From Aldrovandia affinis (Eukaryota > Chordata > Actinopteri > Notacanthiformes > Halosauridae): a DNA stretch of 64,000 nucleotides. Shown in pieces: positions 1 through 11,981 of this stretch. Every line of letters starts with the position of its first letter. The first letter of the stretch is position 1. Made by a program: the position numbers and the translations under genes. The notes under the pieces were generated by a model that had not been told where the DNA came from, did no database searches, and saw nothing but the letters and a program-made list of their open reading frames with translations. The stretch covers positions 6,167,860 through 6,231,859 of the forward strand of contig JAINUG010000020.1 in NCBI GenBank assembly GCA_029706075.1, written 5' to 3'.

Positions 1-290
1 TGGAGCCTATCCCAGCATGCATTGGGCGAGAGGCCTGGACAGGTCGCCAATCCATCACAGGGCACATACACCATTCACTCACACACTCATACCTACGGGC
101 AATTTAGACTCTCCAATTAGCCTAACGTGCATGTCTTTGGACTGTCGGAGGAAACCGGAGTACCCGGAGGAAACCCACACGGGTAGAACATGCAAACTCC
201 ACACAGAAAGGCCCCGGCCGGGATAAAACCCAGGACCTTCTTGCTGCGCGGCAACAGTGCTATCCACTGCAGCACCGTGCCGCTCCCAAA
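1..290 (-). repeat. LINE 3'-end repeat (widespread fish family)
   Basis: The sequence contains the familiar fish repeat with GGACAGGTCGCCAATCCATC, a TTTGGACTG...GGAGGAAACC block and AACATGCAAACTCCACACAG. The first 60 nt are the reverse complement of the segment at 34565-34635, so both belong to one family, and this copy runs into the left window edge. Family name not certain; probably the 3' tail of an L2-like or RTE-like LINE. Confidence 0.65.
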
Positions 291-1430
291 GCATCTATTT
301 AAACTAGAAAATGGAAAGTGCCACTATGTCCTACATGTTAAAATTCATCCTGGTCACATAACAGGGTTTAGCCATTTTTGTTGCACTGTGATACATTTGT
401 TTTGGAATAAATATGGATTACATCATTTACTATATTTACCATATAACAGGTGTTTTCAGACTTATGCAAAATTGCAAAATGAGAGCAAAGGAGACGTTTC
501 TTTTTGTTACAAATGTATGCAGTATTTGTGAAAAACAGCACGTCCAAGTCCAACTATACAAACATGCACTCAATATGTATGCATTCAAACAGATGTGAAC
601 CCACATGCCTTAGAGAAATGCAGACCAAAAACAAAGACCAGGCACAAACATTTCCCTTTAACAGTGTGTTCTAATACAAATAAGTCTTGGTAGGTCAGAT
701 TGCTACTAAACCATTTCACCTTAGGTGGTGATGCACAAAACAACTGGGTTCTAAATCTCAGCAGTATTAGTAGTAGTAGTACTGTTAGTATTATTGCTAG
801 TCTACAGCTCATAATAACATATTCAATTATGTTGTGTGGAAAAATAAAGAACTCAGGAATTGCTGAAATATGGGATAAATCGGTGAGAAATCACAATATG
901 GGAGCAGGCGGGGAAAATGGTCTAAAATACGGGAGTTGGCAGATATTATTATACTATTATTTATTGAGATATTGAAATCTGAACATACTAAGGCAGCCAT
1001 TCTGGAGGCTTACACTTAAAAAAAACTATATACAACACGAAATATAAAACCCAGACAGAATTTAAGATTTAATTATGGTTAAGGAATGTGTATTATATAT
1101 AAATTGGACTGATTCTGAGATAGCACTGTTTGATTTGAGATGGAATGGCCCACCTCAAAAATTTTGGTTGAGGGTGTGAATTCCCCCCCCCCCTTATTGA
1201 ACACGCATGTTTCACCGCGTACCGTCATTTGTCGCCTAAATAAGACTATTGTTCTACCACTCAAAGGTATCTAATATTACTTTGTGTATCTAATATTACT
1301 TCTTCTTTTTTTTACCCCCTCTTGTTTACTCCTCAAATTTAAGCATGATCCTGATTGGTCCCTCGTTCGTCGCAGACCTGCCAATCTGGCTGGGTTGGAC
1401 CAGACATTCACTGTGGGAGGACCTGTGAGT
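291..1430. other. No recognised gene
   Basis: AT-rich sequence with short open frames only. It includes a TAG triplet run near 765-785 and a poly-C run at about 1183-1193. No domain or splice pattern was seen. Confidence 0.5.
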
Positions 1431-2113
1431 AGTGATGGGAAGTTCGATTCACTGGTCAACACGATTTTTCTTGCATGGGGTTTTTCAACGGATTCTAGCT
1501 AACTTTTGGGTGCTGAATCCAAATCTGGAATTAGTTTTTGCCTATCACATCAGGTTTTTTAACTATGAAAAATCATTATTTTTGAGAAAACAGCAATTTT
1601 ACACTCGAAGTTGAAAAACACTGTTGCATTAGAAGATCGATAGATGCAAAAATGTTTACAATGAAAGGTACCTACTTCAATTACAATATTTAATTGTAAA
1701 ACTTAGATTAGGTAGAGTCTTCACAGCTGCAAATCACAAAAAACATAAACTTATGTAAAACATGTTTTTATGACTTTGTAAAATTATTTTAAGGCCCTAA
1801 ATGAAGTAGTTTTGGTGAGAATAGTCAAGCTTTTGCTGTTTTATCCCCACCAACATTGCCAGACTGGATGGTCAACTTTTGTAAAATCCATGAATATGGA
1901 GCATAGATAGCACAAAAACTTGATGTGATAAAGCAAATCTGAGCTCAGATTTGGATTCAGCAGCCCAAAATTAGCCAAAAACAGTCCATGCAAGAAAGAA
2001 AAACTTTTTTTGTAGACCAGTGTTTATTTTTCCTAACTCGTTCGCGAACGAGTCGTTCAGTGAAAAGAACGACTCTTTAGAATCGTTCACTTGATTCAGT
2101 AATCACCACTTCC
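1431..2113. mobile_element. Foldback MITE, probable hAT type
   Basis: The left edge AGTGATGGGAAGTTCGATTC is mirrored by AATCACCACTTCC at the right. Internally, GGTGCTGAATCCAAATCTG at about 1510 is matched in reverse complement by CAGATTTGGATTCAGCAGCC at about 1947, and the GCATGG/CCATGC-AAGAAA blocks also pair. The arms of roughly 120 bp or more make this a non-autonomous palindromic element. The AGTGATGGGAAGTTC start is common in fish hAT MITEs. Confidence 0.6.
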
Positions 2114-3442
2114 CCAGAGCGCATAGGAACCCCACCGGCGAACATTGACTTGAAAATGTTGTGATTCTCGTTCAGAACCGGGTTAATGGTTCGCAAACGA
2201 TGACTCGAAAATGTTGTGATCAGTAGCGGCGGCAGGACTTAATTCGTGGGTGGGCCAAGGTAATTGTGAGTGGGCCAGATTATTTTAGATTGAGATAATG
2301 TCGCATTCTTTTAGTTTAAATAGGACAATACGCTGGTAAAGTAATAACGTTTTTTCGTAAACAGAGTGCTCAGAGACATGCTTTCCTCAGTTTGTCAAAT
2401 AAAGGCTATAGAATGACCTGTCAAAAAACACGAACTATTTCAAGGTTAACAGTGAAAATAACCGCGCACACCAGCATAACGTCACAAATCAAAAACCCAA
2501 ATGTAATCAATATCATTGTTTGTATTGCAACACAAAATAACAATAGCCCAAATATAAATTCACAAACATTCTGGCCTAATCTTTTCATCAAAACTGACAT
2601 CATAAGTCAGTTTCTCCATACAAATATTCACGTAACAGCTGTTCGGTCGACTTTTCTGTCATTTACTGCTTTCTCGTAGGCCTATTAATTTACAGTAACC
2701 ATTTTACTTAGTGTAATCATTTGTCTTTAATATTGCATCACAAAATAACAATCAATATAAATTAATGTAGACGTGACAGTCCCAATCTGTATCAAAAATA
2801 CAGTTCATTTAGTCCGTTTTCCCACTGGGACCACATATACTGAAAAATGTATGCATTCGCTACTGTAAGTCGCTTTGGATAAAAGCGTCTGCTAAATGGC
2901 ATATATTATATTATTATATATTATATTATATATATTTCCGACTTAATTTCACATAACAGGTCAGAAATATTCATGTAGCCTACGCTAACCATTTTTGCTA
3001 TGTGCTTTCTTTGACTACAAGTGCTTTTGATAACATTCTTTGGATTGCTGCATTTGTCCGAGTTGACAATGCCTGCAGCTTGTTCATTGCTTTTCCATTA
3101 ACGATAACGCTACGACTGTTTCATTTCCACGACTTCACATGTTACAGGAATATTCACGTCACACTTACAATTGCTTTTCGACATTAACAATCCTACACTG
3201 AATCCATGTTTTTTTTTGTCTGACGCATAGTTTACTATCGGATTACAGTTGGTCTATTTGTGAATTTTATCGACTATGAGATGTGTCCTTTATAGGAAGA
3301 GGCGCCGGGGTTTGGTTTTGAAAATGTTTATCACCTCATCATAATCTAACCTGATTTACCCGATTTCACTGTCCCAGGATAGCGTTGCAAAGTGGGTTGC
3401 GTTGGCGGCTCGTTTATTGAGACTAAATACTAAGGGGGGAGG
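2114..3442. other. No recognised gene; diverged repeat debris
   Basis: AT-rich. At 2862-2900 it holds an L2/SINE tail signature, and similar blocks containing ATATTCACGT-like sequence occur near 2625 and 3152, suggesting an old internal duplication. No coding signal was found. Confidence 0.4.
2862..2900 (+). repeat. SINE/L2 conserved 3' tail
   Basis: Matches the fish L2-clade LINE/SINE tail: GTAAGTCGCTTTGGATAAAA followed by GCGTCTGCTAAATGG. This stem-loop is shared by UnaL2-type LINEs and several fish SINEs, in which it is the reverse-transcriptase recognition tail. Confidence 0.8.
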
Positions 3443-4589
3443 CTATGGGCTCAAATTAATGCCAAAAGTATTTCGTCTCTGTAAGCAATGACTTGTGCTT
3501 GCAACTTATAGTTTGTGTTTGAACAATCTGAAATAAACCATTTTGTACTTGTAACCAATGACTTGAGCTTGTAACTTGTGGTCCGTGTTTGTACTTTACC
3601 ATTTGTGAACAGAAATAGTACGAATGGAAAACAGTATTTACGTGCAACACTCGCTCTACATGCAACGCTCAGTTTACAAGATTTTTTTTACGTGCAACAC
3701 TCGCTCTACATGCAACGCTCAGTTTACAAGATTGTTTTCTACACACAGACTTTTGGCACTGTTTTGCCGCCTCCGGTAAACTATCCAATCGGCATTCAGA
3801 AGAGATCAGGTTGTCATGGGATATCGTTCGGGGATAGGGGAGATGCTGTATTTATTTAAACCAATCACAATCGGCTTGGGCCGTCTTGGCCGGTGCTAAA
3901 CTTGTTTTTTGGGGAGGGTTTGTACCTGGGTATCATGTACATTTTAACTATATCCCTAAGATCCAAAACAATCAGACAATGACAAGAAATAATCCGTAAT
4001 AAATAGTTTTAACATAATAAATAAAATATATATACGTAGGCCTATAGCCGGTTATGCACAGAAATTGTATCTTAATTGCACAGTATTTTGAACACATTGA
4101 TTCTCCAAGGACATCGTTATAATTCCACTGGGTGGCGCACACGGACTGGTTCGTGACTAGCCACCATCGAATAAAGTGAATAGGCGGCAATCTTTAGGCT
4201 ACCACCTGTACAAACGTGGCGTTGCTACGTTCTTGGGACACTCCATAAGGGAATATTGCACAACATGGCAACCTGATCTCTTCTGGATGCCGATTGGATA
4301 GGTAACCGGAAGCGGCAAAACAGTGCCAAAAGCTTGTGTGTAGAAAAAAATCTTGTAAACTGAGCGTTGCATGTAGAGCGAGTGTTGCACGTAAATACTG
4401 TTTTCCATTCGTACTATTTCTGTTCACAAATGGTAAAGTACAAACACGGACCACAAGTTACAAGCTCAAGTCATTGGTTACAAGTACAAAATGTTTTATT
4501 TCAGATTGTTCAAACACAAACTATAAGTTGCAAGCACAAGTCATTGCTTACAGAGACGAAATACTTTTGGCATTAATTTGAGCCCATAG
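3443..4589. mobile_element. Long-armed inverted-repeat (foldback) element, about 1.15 kb
   Basis: The left arm starts CTATGGGCTCAAATTAATGC at 3443; the right arm ends GCATTAATTTGAGCCCATAG at 4589. The arms pair over almost 400 bp on each side with only scattered differences. The left arm carries an extra tandem copy of about 50 bp (TTTACGTGCAACACTCGCTC block at 3637 and 3690). The flanks share GAGG, a possible 4-bp target-site duplication. The central about 350 bp is unique, with no transposase visible. Family unknown. Confidence 0.7.
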
Positions 4590-4637
4590 GAGGCTAGTGG
4601 AGGGTGAATCTGGCTCTGTGACCTGCTCTTGATCTTT

Positions 4638-4784
<147 letters not shown>

Positions 4785-4789
4785 GGAGG

Positions 4790-6520
4790 ACTGTTCCTCT
4801 CGCCTGAATTTCTATGCTTTGTTCTCGTGATTATAATCATTTTGTATGTAGTATTTTACAAGTCATCACAGATGTGAATGAATTAATGAATGAAATGTAG
4901 TATTTTAGATGCATATGGACTTTGAATCTGCGTTAGGCTGAGAAGGGGCCCAGGAACACCTGTGATGGGGATACCTGGAGGCAAGCCCAAGGCCAGTGGT
5001 TTTTCCGACTAGCGCAACTAATGCCGCGCTTGTGGGGGCAGGGCAGGATGCAGGTGCAGTATGCAGATAGGGGGGTGGTATTAATAATTGGCTGTTTTGC
5101 TTTTTATGCCAGACGGCGACAGAAATAATTAACAGTGTCTTATATTAAGTAAAATGGTGGCCAAAAAGGGGGAAGTGGGCTTTTCGGGGAATTCCACCCC
5201 GATGGGAGCGGTAACTTCATGGGACATCATAGACAGGAGTGGGGGATCTTGTGAGCGAGGGGGGGTTTCAAAACAGGATAAAAAGTGGGATCTTGGAAAT
5301 TGAAAAATCTGATTTCGCGAACCCAGAACGGCTCTTCGAGTGTAACCATTGTTTATATTCAAATAAATCATTATTGCTACAGACTCTGAAGATTGTTTTA
5401 CTTTGAAGAAAGACTACTTTATTTTGAAGAAGTATCCAGTGCGGTGGGGTCTCTCGGTCCATCTGGCCCAGACCGGGTTCAGATTCTACCACACTAGCTA
5501 ACGTTATAGCTTATGTCACACAGGTTTGCTAACGTTAGATACACTGCAACGGCACTGGATCGTACTGTACATACTATACTGTACTCAGTAGGGCGCGACC
5601 CCGCGCAGCGGGGGCTATCGTCAACTTACAGTAAACGCCTTCTGCTGTTCAGCTCTGATTGGCACAGTCAGTGGATGCTACAGTTTTTGATAGGTCAACA
5701 AGTGTGTTGTGTATATCTGTCATAGGCATGACAACGGGGAGCGTAGTGTTTAATTGGTTATTATGGATAGACATTTGCAACTGTTTCAGTTCAAAAAGCG
5801 TGACTCCAGAACCAGATTTTTTCGGATTTTTCCAGAACCCGTCAGGGTCACACAGGGCTGTCTCGTCAGATGTCTACAGCAGGGAGGCATACATTTTTCA
5901 GCTTTGCAGCTGTGAACTATTTTTATATTGTGCAGTACTTCTATATCATACAACTTTTTTGTTTATTATATATGGTCATTTTGAATCACTCCCGCTAACC
6001 CCGACTTTGCAAAAACACAAGCTCTCGCCATACAGATTTGTAAACCTAGAGGCTAAATAATAATTTAACACCAGTGTTTGACAGAGTATTGCATGTATAA
6101 ATACAATGGATGTGCAATTTTTAGGTCATGTGCTTAAAGCAATGTGGATGAATTCAAGTGGGCTGCTGCTATGCGTTTTCCCCAGCTGAATCTACATTAC
6201 ATGCTAGAGTAAGATTCAATCGTTGGTTTGTGGCGTCCTCTTATTGAGATTACTTGCAAGAAAAATAAAAAGCCTGCCTCGTGAAAGTACAAATTACAAC
6301 ACTGAATACCTTCATCATCACCATTGTCATCATACCCTCTAGAAAACAAAAGCAATGAAAGCCAAATTCAATTCAAAGGAACATTAGACAATGGCACAAA
6401 CCGCACTATAAAAGACATCCACAAGGGTTGTTTACCGCTATGAAAATATCTCCAAAATTAAATTAAGCCTAATTAGGTCCATTATTCAAGTTCCCAAATC
6501 CTCCTCCACCCCACCTGGAA
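4790..6520. other. No recognised gene
   Basis: The longest open frame is 133 codons (5659-6060, plus) and shows no recognisable domain. Base composition and the lack of splice context argue against coding. No terminal repeats were identified. Confidence 0.4.
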
Positions 6521-6522
6521 CC

Positions 6523-6585
6523 ATGTCATTACATTTAAATTTTAAGCATTTGGCAGACGCTCTTATGCAGACCGACTTACAAGAT
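6523..6585 (-). repeat. SINE/L2 tail, reverse orientation
   Basis: Contains AAGCATTTGGCAGACGCTCT followed by TATGCAGACCGACTTACA, the reverse complement of the fish L2/SINE tail. Confidence 0.75.
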
Positions 6586-6859
6586 GTGCACATGGTAGGA
6601 GAAATCATTGTACACACGTCCCCCTGTGGAAGAGTTGTCGATTACACTTTATTTAAAGCTGCAAACACAATGTGGGTATTATTCTACATTAGATCTGACT
6701 CACTTAAATGGTCAACCCGTTTTTTAGGGGAAGGAAAAAATGTCCCTTTTTATGCAGAACAAACTTGGAAATATACACTCATTAGATCTGTGGTTACACT
6801 GTGTAGTGCAGTGTAATTTGTAGCAACAAAAATCTGCACTTCACTGTGGGGACCATGCA

Positions 6860-7420
6860 CTTCTCACTGTACTCCTCCCCGTTGCAACGCCATATATTTT
6901 GGATGCCATCAGATCCAAAAAAATTGACTTTGGTCTCATCAGACCAGAGTATGGATTCCCAAAAGTCTTCACCTTTGTCAATATGGGCCTTGACAAAGGG
7001 TAAACGGGCTTTCTTGTGCTCTCAGCAGTGGCTTCCTGCGTGGACGATAACAGTGCATTCCACTTCTATGCAGTTTGTCTTTCCACAGCTTTTGCTTGCT
7101 TTGCAATTCTCCTGCACTTTTCTCCACAAAAATTGCTCATCACAAGGTAAAAGCTTACGGCAACGGCCTGAACGTTTCAGGGAGCTTGTCACAAGTCCAT
7201 CCTTTTTGAATTTCTGTATTACTTTTGCTACTGTGTTCTGACTTAATAACAGTGATTTGCTAATTTTGCTAATCCTCTTGTACCCTTTTCCTCTTTTGTG
7301 CAATTAAACAGACAATTCTCTCCCATGTGGTGCCATTGTTGTCAGTATTAAGTCTGAGAGTGATTCAATGGGTTAAGTACCACTTTTAATTGTCAACCAA
7401 TTACACCTGTTGAGTGTGAG
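6860..7420 (-). mobile_element. Tc1/mariner transposon fragment
   Basis: On the minus strand a frame (7303-7022) encodes a Tc1-type N-terminal helix-turn-helix: [31 protein letters not shown] and RSGRCRKL. The adjacent sequence down to about 6890 matches the catalytic middle (the stretch around TCTGATGAGACCAAAGTCAA, minus strand) in a broken frame. Terminal inverted repeats were not resolved, so this is a decayed copy. Confidence 0.75.
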
Positions 7421-7424
7421 TGCC

Positions 7425-8376
7425 ACTGTGGCGTCAATCGACATTTTGCTGCTCCGCTGGCTAGCAAGAAATAAGCTTGCTTCATACTAATGTTATATAG
7501 TTGCTATTGTTATACAGTACAGCTAGTGATATATATTACCACGCATATGTAATTACTGCTGCAGTTCTGGACTTTAAAATAGCGCAATTTAGCTAGCGCC
7601 AGGTACCAGTGGAGGCTCCACTGACTGAAACGGGGGTGGGGGCCCAAGACTGATTTTTAATTTCTGGCGTAAATTCGGTACCGGACTAATTAATGTCACC
7701 TTGTCAAGTCAATTTAATGATTGGCCATCGTACTTATTACATATTGCTGGACTCCGTACCTATAGGCAGTGATGGCGAAATGGAGCTTTCTGAAGTATTG
7801 CGTGTTATCCACACACTGTATCGAAAATGTGTTCAGAACTCGGAGCTTCATAAGAGGGAAAGCACATTGCCATCTGCTGGCGAAATGAATGTAGCGCAAC
7901 AAACATGTACATAATATATATGAACACACTAACTGACGTTTGGTGCGTATGGCGCAGAGCAGTGGTTCTCAAACCTCTCCTCGGGGACCCCCAGACAGTC
8001 CAAGTATTTGTTAAATTCCACCACTAGCACACCTGATTCAACTAATCAATGCTCGTTAAGTAGTAATGAGTTGAATCAGGTGTGTTGGTTGTGGAATTAA
8101 ACAAACACGTTAAGGCCTCCCGAAGAACAGCGGCGCTGTCACAGCATGATTGGGGTGAAAATATGTGTCGTAAGATATCTATGGTCATTCCAAAGACCGC
8201 GAAAATCTATTTGGTAAACAGAGCTTTAGTAGCTGATGTTAACGTTAGTGACAATGTTTATGATTCAGGAGTACATTTTTCGAGGTTTTTTGGTGTCCAT
8301 ATATTAAAATTTTCCTTAGTTTTTCAACTGTCATTACTATCGTGGCATAATATTTTGAAACTAATCTTCGAAAGAA
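7425..8376. other. cenps upstream region
   Basis: No gene recognised. Contains a short repeat at 7969-8100, then the sequence leading into cenps exon 1. No TATA box stands out, and the promoter could not be placed. Confidence 0.35.
7969..8100. mobile_element. hAT-like MITE end
   Basis: Starts CAGTGGTTCTCAAACCTCTC followed by CTCGGGGACCCCCAGACAGTCC, a common terminus of fish hAT-type non-autonomous elements. A matching intact right end was not identified, so this copy is probably truncated. Confidence 0.5.
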
Positions 8377-11300
8377 ATGGATGAGGAATTTTCACGTAGC
8401 CAGGTTGTGACGTTAACGTAACTATAAACTGTTGTATACTGTTATAATGTTCGATAGCTTGGCTAATAGCATGCACATTTACATGTCTTAGAAGTCTAGG
8501 GTGTTGGTTAGCAAGAAGTAGCTTTTGTGAAGTAGCCAGCTAATGCGCAGCAAGCTTTCTAATAGTGAATGCTATTGCAGGTGATTCATTTTGTTAGATA
8601 AGGTATCTAATTAATACGTTTTGAATTTAACATTGATATAACGAACGATTTATTGACCTAATCTTTAATTGTATGTAACGCTACCTAACTTAGGTAATCT
8701 GCGTTACTATTACATGCGTGTTTACGGTCTCATTTTACTGATTTTATAGAGGCTAAAAGCTGCAGTACACTTCACCGTGAGCAAAATTTGTGAAGAAATT
8801 GGCCAGGATTGTGGGAAGGAATTCAACAAACTGGTTATAGCCGCAATCACTGAAACCGCTTTCAAGCAATGTGGTAAGTTAGATTACTTTGATAACGCTT
8901 GCAAAGAAGTATCCGTTTTTCTTTGAATTTCCTAAAATAATCGAATCCTACCAAGTTTAACAAATGCAGGTAACCTCAGTGGTGCCATTTATTTAACTTT
9001 AATTTTGTATAATGTAAAGAGTTTCCACATCACTTGTACATGGGATAACTCCCAGGATTGACTATGCAGAAGAACATGTCTGCCATCTGATTATGTATAT
9101 AATTGAATTCTACACTTTTATGTCACACTATTTCAGACATTTTTGCAAAAGACCTGGAGGCCTTTGCAAGGTAAATCATGTTTTTTGTCAACGCTATTGA
9201 ACTCCCAGTCTTAAGTGTTTCCAGCAGCATGGTATTTTTCAGTAGAGTAAGACCTCACACATCAGTACAAAAGACCTCACTCTAGAGTTTGGGTGTAATT
9301 GGTAGTGAACATTTAAACTGCATCCATATTTTGGTTGTCATGCTTCTTCAAGTTCAGGAGTTGAGATAGTGTATTGTGTTTGTTTGACATCAGGCATGCG
9401 AAACGAACCACCATCACCGTGGAGGACGTGAAGCTTGCAGCTCGTAGAAGCACATCGCTGGTGAGGATAATGTACAGGCGTCTCTCCCAAATACAACAGC
9501 AGAGCACCCTTGTGCTTCATTGTATCAGATACAAAACAATGGCACCCTTACTCACTAATATACCATGTAACGTCATTATCACATTATGTTGGCAATATTT
9601 TAAGGGTCAAACATACCTAATAATACCTAAAAAGGAATCCTTTACTCGGGCAACTGCTCACTGGATATTAGGGGTGTAACATTACACAAAAATCACGGTT
9701 CGGCACGCGTTTTCGGTACAGTGGGGGTGGGGGGAAGAAATGAACTTTGTAAACAGTGGCTAATTGGCCATAATTTACTGAACAAAGTAAAGCACATATC
9801 TATCTTCCTTAAATATATATATATATATATTTTTAAATGTCCGTCAATACTGCTGCAACTGCACACAAAAAAAGTTCAGTGCTAGACCCTCCGCAAAAGA
9901 AGCTGAAATTCATTGTAAAAGATATACGGGTTGCTGCGAGATCTCATGTTGAAGACCTTCACCAGCAGGAAAAGACACGGACAGGTAGAAGCACAGTCTG
10001 AGATGACCCAGAAACACCGTAGTAGGCAAGAGAAAGAGGGAGAGAGCAATGTCTTTTCTCCTCGGGTCAACATATGACAAGGATACCACAGAGCAATCTG
10101 AGCTGGAGACATATTTAATGCAACCAGCTGCCCACTTCAACCCCCTTCTGTGGTGGAAAGCCCACGAGGAAGAGTACCCCGTGCTCGCAAGACTGGCCAG
10201 AAGATATCTGTGTATTCCGGCGACATTGGTGCCGTCCGAAAGAGTATTCTCTGCATCGGGCCTCCTGGTGAGCAGGCTACGGTCAAGGCTAACCCCTGAG
10301 CACGTCAACATGCTGGTGTTTTCCAGTAAGAACCTGCACAAGTAAGCTATTCCGTTTATTAATAAATATTAAGATTTCACTAGGTAATAAATCATTTAAT
10401 TAATGATTCGTACTCAATCGAACACGTAAGCTACTCAGTCATTTTGTATCTTTTATGTGTCTATCAACATGCCCTTCAGTGTATTATGTAGGCTAATTCT
10501 GTTACTCTGTTTCATAGGGCTGCTCGCTGGGGACCGCTGACGAAGCCGACAGTAGCCTACGCTAAAGGCCAAGGACATTCGTCTGTATTGACAAATGTTA
10601 ATTGTCATATTGCGTCCTATTTATTTTCTGTTCGTTATGTTTGTTATGGCGTTTTCATACTCGTAGAGATTGAATCAGACTTTCATTGTGTGCGTGTTTT
10701 TTGTTTGCTTGTTTTTGGTTTACCTCATTTCCTAGGTAAACTAAAACCTTAAACTAAAATGTGTGAACACAACTGTTCATAACTTTGTATAGGCTAGGCC
10801 TATTATTTAATGGAGTTCACGCATTTGCACTTTTAGGCTAGGCTACTGTATTTTGCCAATAACAAGAAAGTGCGTGAATGTATCGTCAAAATGAAATGCT
10901 CGACAGCACTTGTTTATTAAACTTTTTTTCCTCAATCATTGATCGTGTTTTTGTCTAGGCTAGGCTACTGTATCTGTAAGACTCTGCGGTGGAACTTCAT
11001 TGTCCTCTACAGAACCTTGCTTCATTGCGATTTCACATGGAATTTTATGCAAATTTATGGAAACAGATAAAAAATGTCCATTTGTCACATCCCTAATATG
11101 TAGCACTCCTGCTATTTTGACTCCGAGGAAGGTGTCATGGACACTGCTTTCTGTTCTATTAAATGTGCAGCGTAGCTCTGTGCTCCTGCCCTTCTTTTTT
11201 TAGTGCGGGTTAGTCCATTGTCCAAGTAAAGGGTTCCTTTTTATACATTACTGCCCTGGCTGTTGAGCACCAACGTCCTCTCTTTAATAGCTCGGCTGAA

Positions 11301-11935
11301 GCCCGTCTGGACGCTACTTTTCAATGCCTAATAATACATTTGTGTCCGATACTGAGAAACGAATTGCATTTTCCCTATGTTTTCTGGTTTGATTTTAGTG
11401 TGCGTATCAGTACAATCTTTCAGATCCGCACAAACACCGCAATTGCCGGCGAATAAGTTTAATTGTGCATTAATCTGAAAAGTACGAACTCTTAACTTCC
11501 ATATTTCTTGTTTTGCCAAGGAGACCGTTGTTGCATTGATTGCTAGTTTTCAGACTGAAACTTCAAAATAGACTGCGCACATTCCAAAGAGTGGGTGCTG
11601 CTCCCGTTTACCGTGGCACATCATGTACTGTAGTAGATGATTGGTCCTCAAGGATGACCAGTATGGGCTCATTGGAAGTTGAGGGCTCTGGCTTCTTAGG
11701 GGCCCTGAGGGCCTGGTGATGGTGTGCAGAGGACAGGCCTGACTATCCACCTTCTCTCAGGTGGCAGCCCTGAAGAGTGCGTGACCACTGTCTCTGTTTG
11801 CTTTGGCAGGCCATCTACATCACGCAGAAGGGTGAGGAGCTCACCTCCACCCACAAGGAGCAAAGAGAGAGGAAGAAGAAACAGTCGGGGAAGAGTGACG
11901 AGTCGGAGGCACCGGCGAAAGGGAGTGAAGACTGA
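8377..11935 (+). CDS. cenps: Centromere protein S (CENP-S / MHF1), five exons
   Basis: Exons are 8377-8403, 8750-8873, 9137-9170, 9394-9460 and 11810-11935. All introns are GT-AG and phases agree, giving 378 nt (125 aa plus TGA). The protein starts MDEEFSRSQ, then has a histone fold: LKAAVHFTVSKICEEIG for helix 1, the long helix 2 with IAAITETAFKQCDIFAKDLEAFA, and the family hallmark HAKRTTITVEDVKLAARR. The C-terminal tail is lysine-rich and acidic. Human CENP-S is slightly longer and collinear. The family pairs with CENP-X; the complex binds DNA at kinetochores (with CENP-T/W) and recruits FANCM in replication-fork repair. Identification rests on recognised motifs and perfect frame continuity. 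The exon 1 donor (CAG|gttgtg) is weak, so exon 1 is the least certain part. Intron 4 (2.3 kb) carries an hAT remnant. Confidence 0.93.
9669..11095 (+). mobile_element. hAT-type DNA transposon remnant in cenps intron 4
   Basis: The left edge reads TAGGGGTGTAAC followed by GGTTCGG-type sequence, and the right edge ends GTCACATCCCTA, an imperfect terminal inverted repeat of the kind seen in fish hAT elements. It encloses an hAT C-terminal dimerisation-domain reading frame. No clean 8-bp target-site duplication is visible, so the exact borders are tentative. The element lacks most of the transposase and is presumably immobile. Confidence 0.55.
10049..10345 (+). pseudogene. hAT transposase C-terminal dimerisation domain fragment
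   Basis: This 98-codon open frame matches the hAT family C-terminal dimerisation region, with motifs LETYL, PLLWWKAHEEEYPVLARLARRYL, IPATLVPSERVFSASG and LTPEHVNMLVF. In intact elements this domain lies at the end of a ZBED-type transposase of about 600-700 residues, so the zinc finger and most of the RNase-H-like catalytic core are missing here. The frame is still free of stops. That suggests a fairly recent insertion of an internally deleted copy or, less likely, retention as coding sequence. Confidence 0.75.
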
Positions 11936-11975
11936 AGGCCTCTAGGCTACTACTGTTCAAGAATTTTCTTTGAGG

Positions 11976-11981
11976 AATAAA
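11976..11981 (+). promoter_or_regulatory. cenps: cenps polyadenylation signal
   Basis: A canonical AATAAA lies 40 nt after the cenps stop codon, followed by T-rich sequence. This implies a very short 3' UTR. Further AATAAA-like hexamers occur near 12100, so a longer isoform is possible. Confidence 0.6.

Noticed and set aside
5659-6060. 133-codon plus-strand open frame
   Set aside because: No recognisable domain; composition similar to surrounding noncoding sequence.
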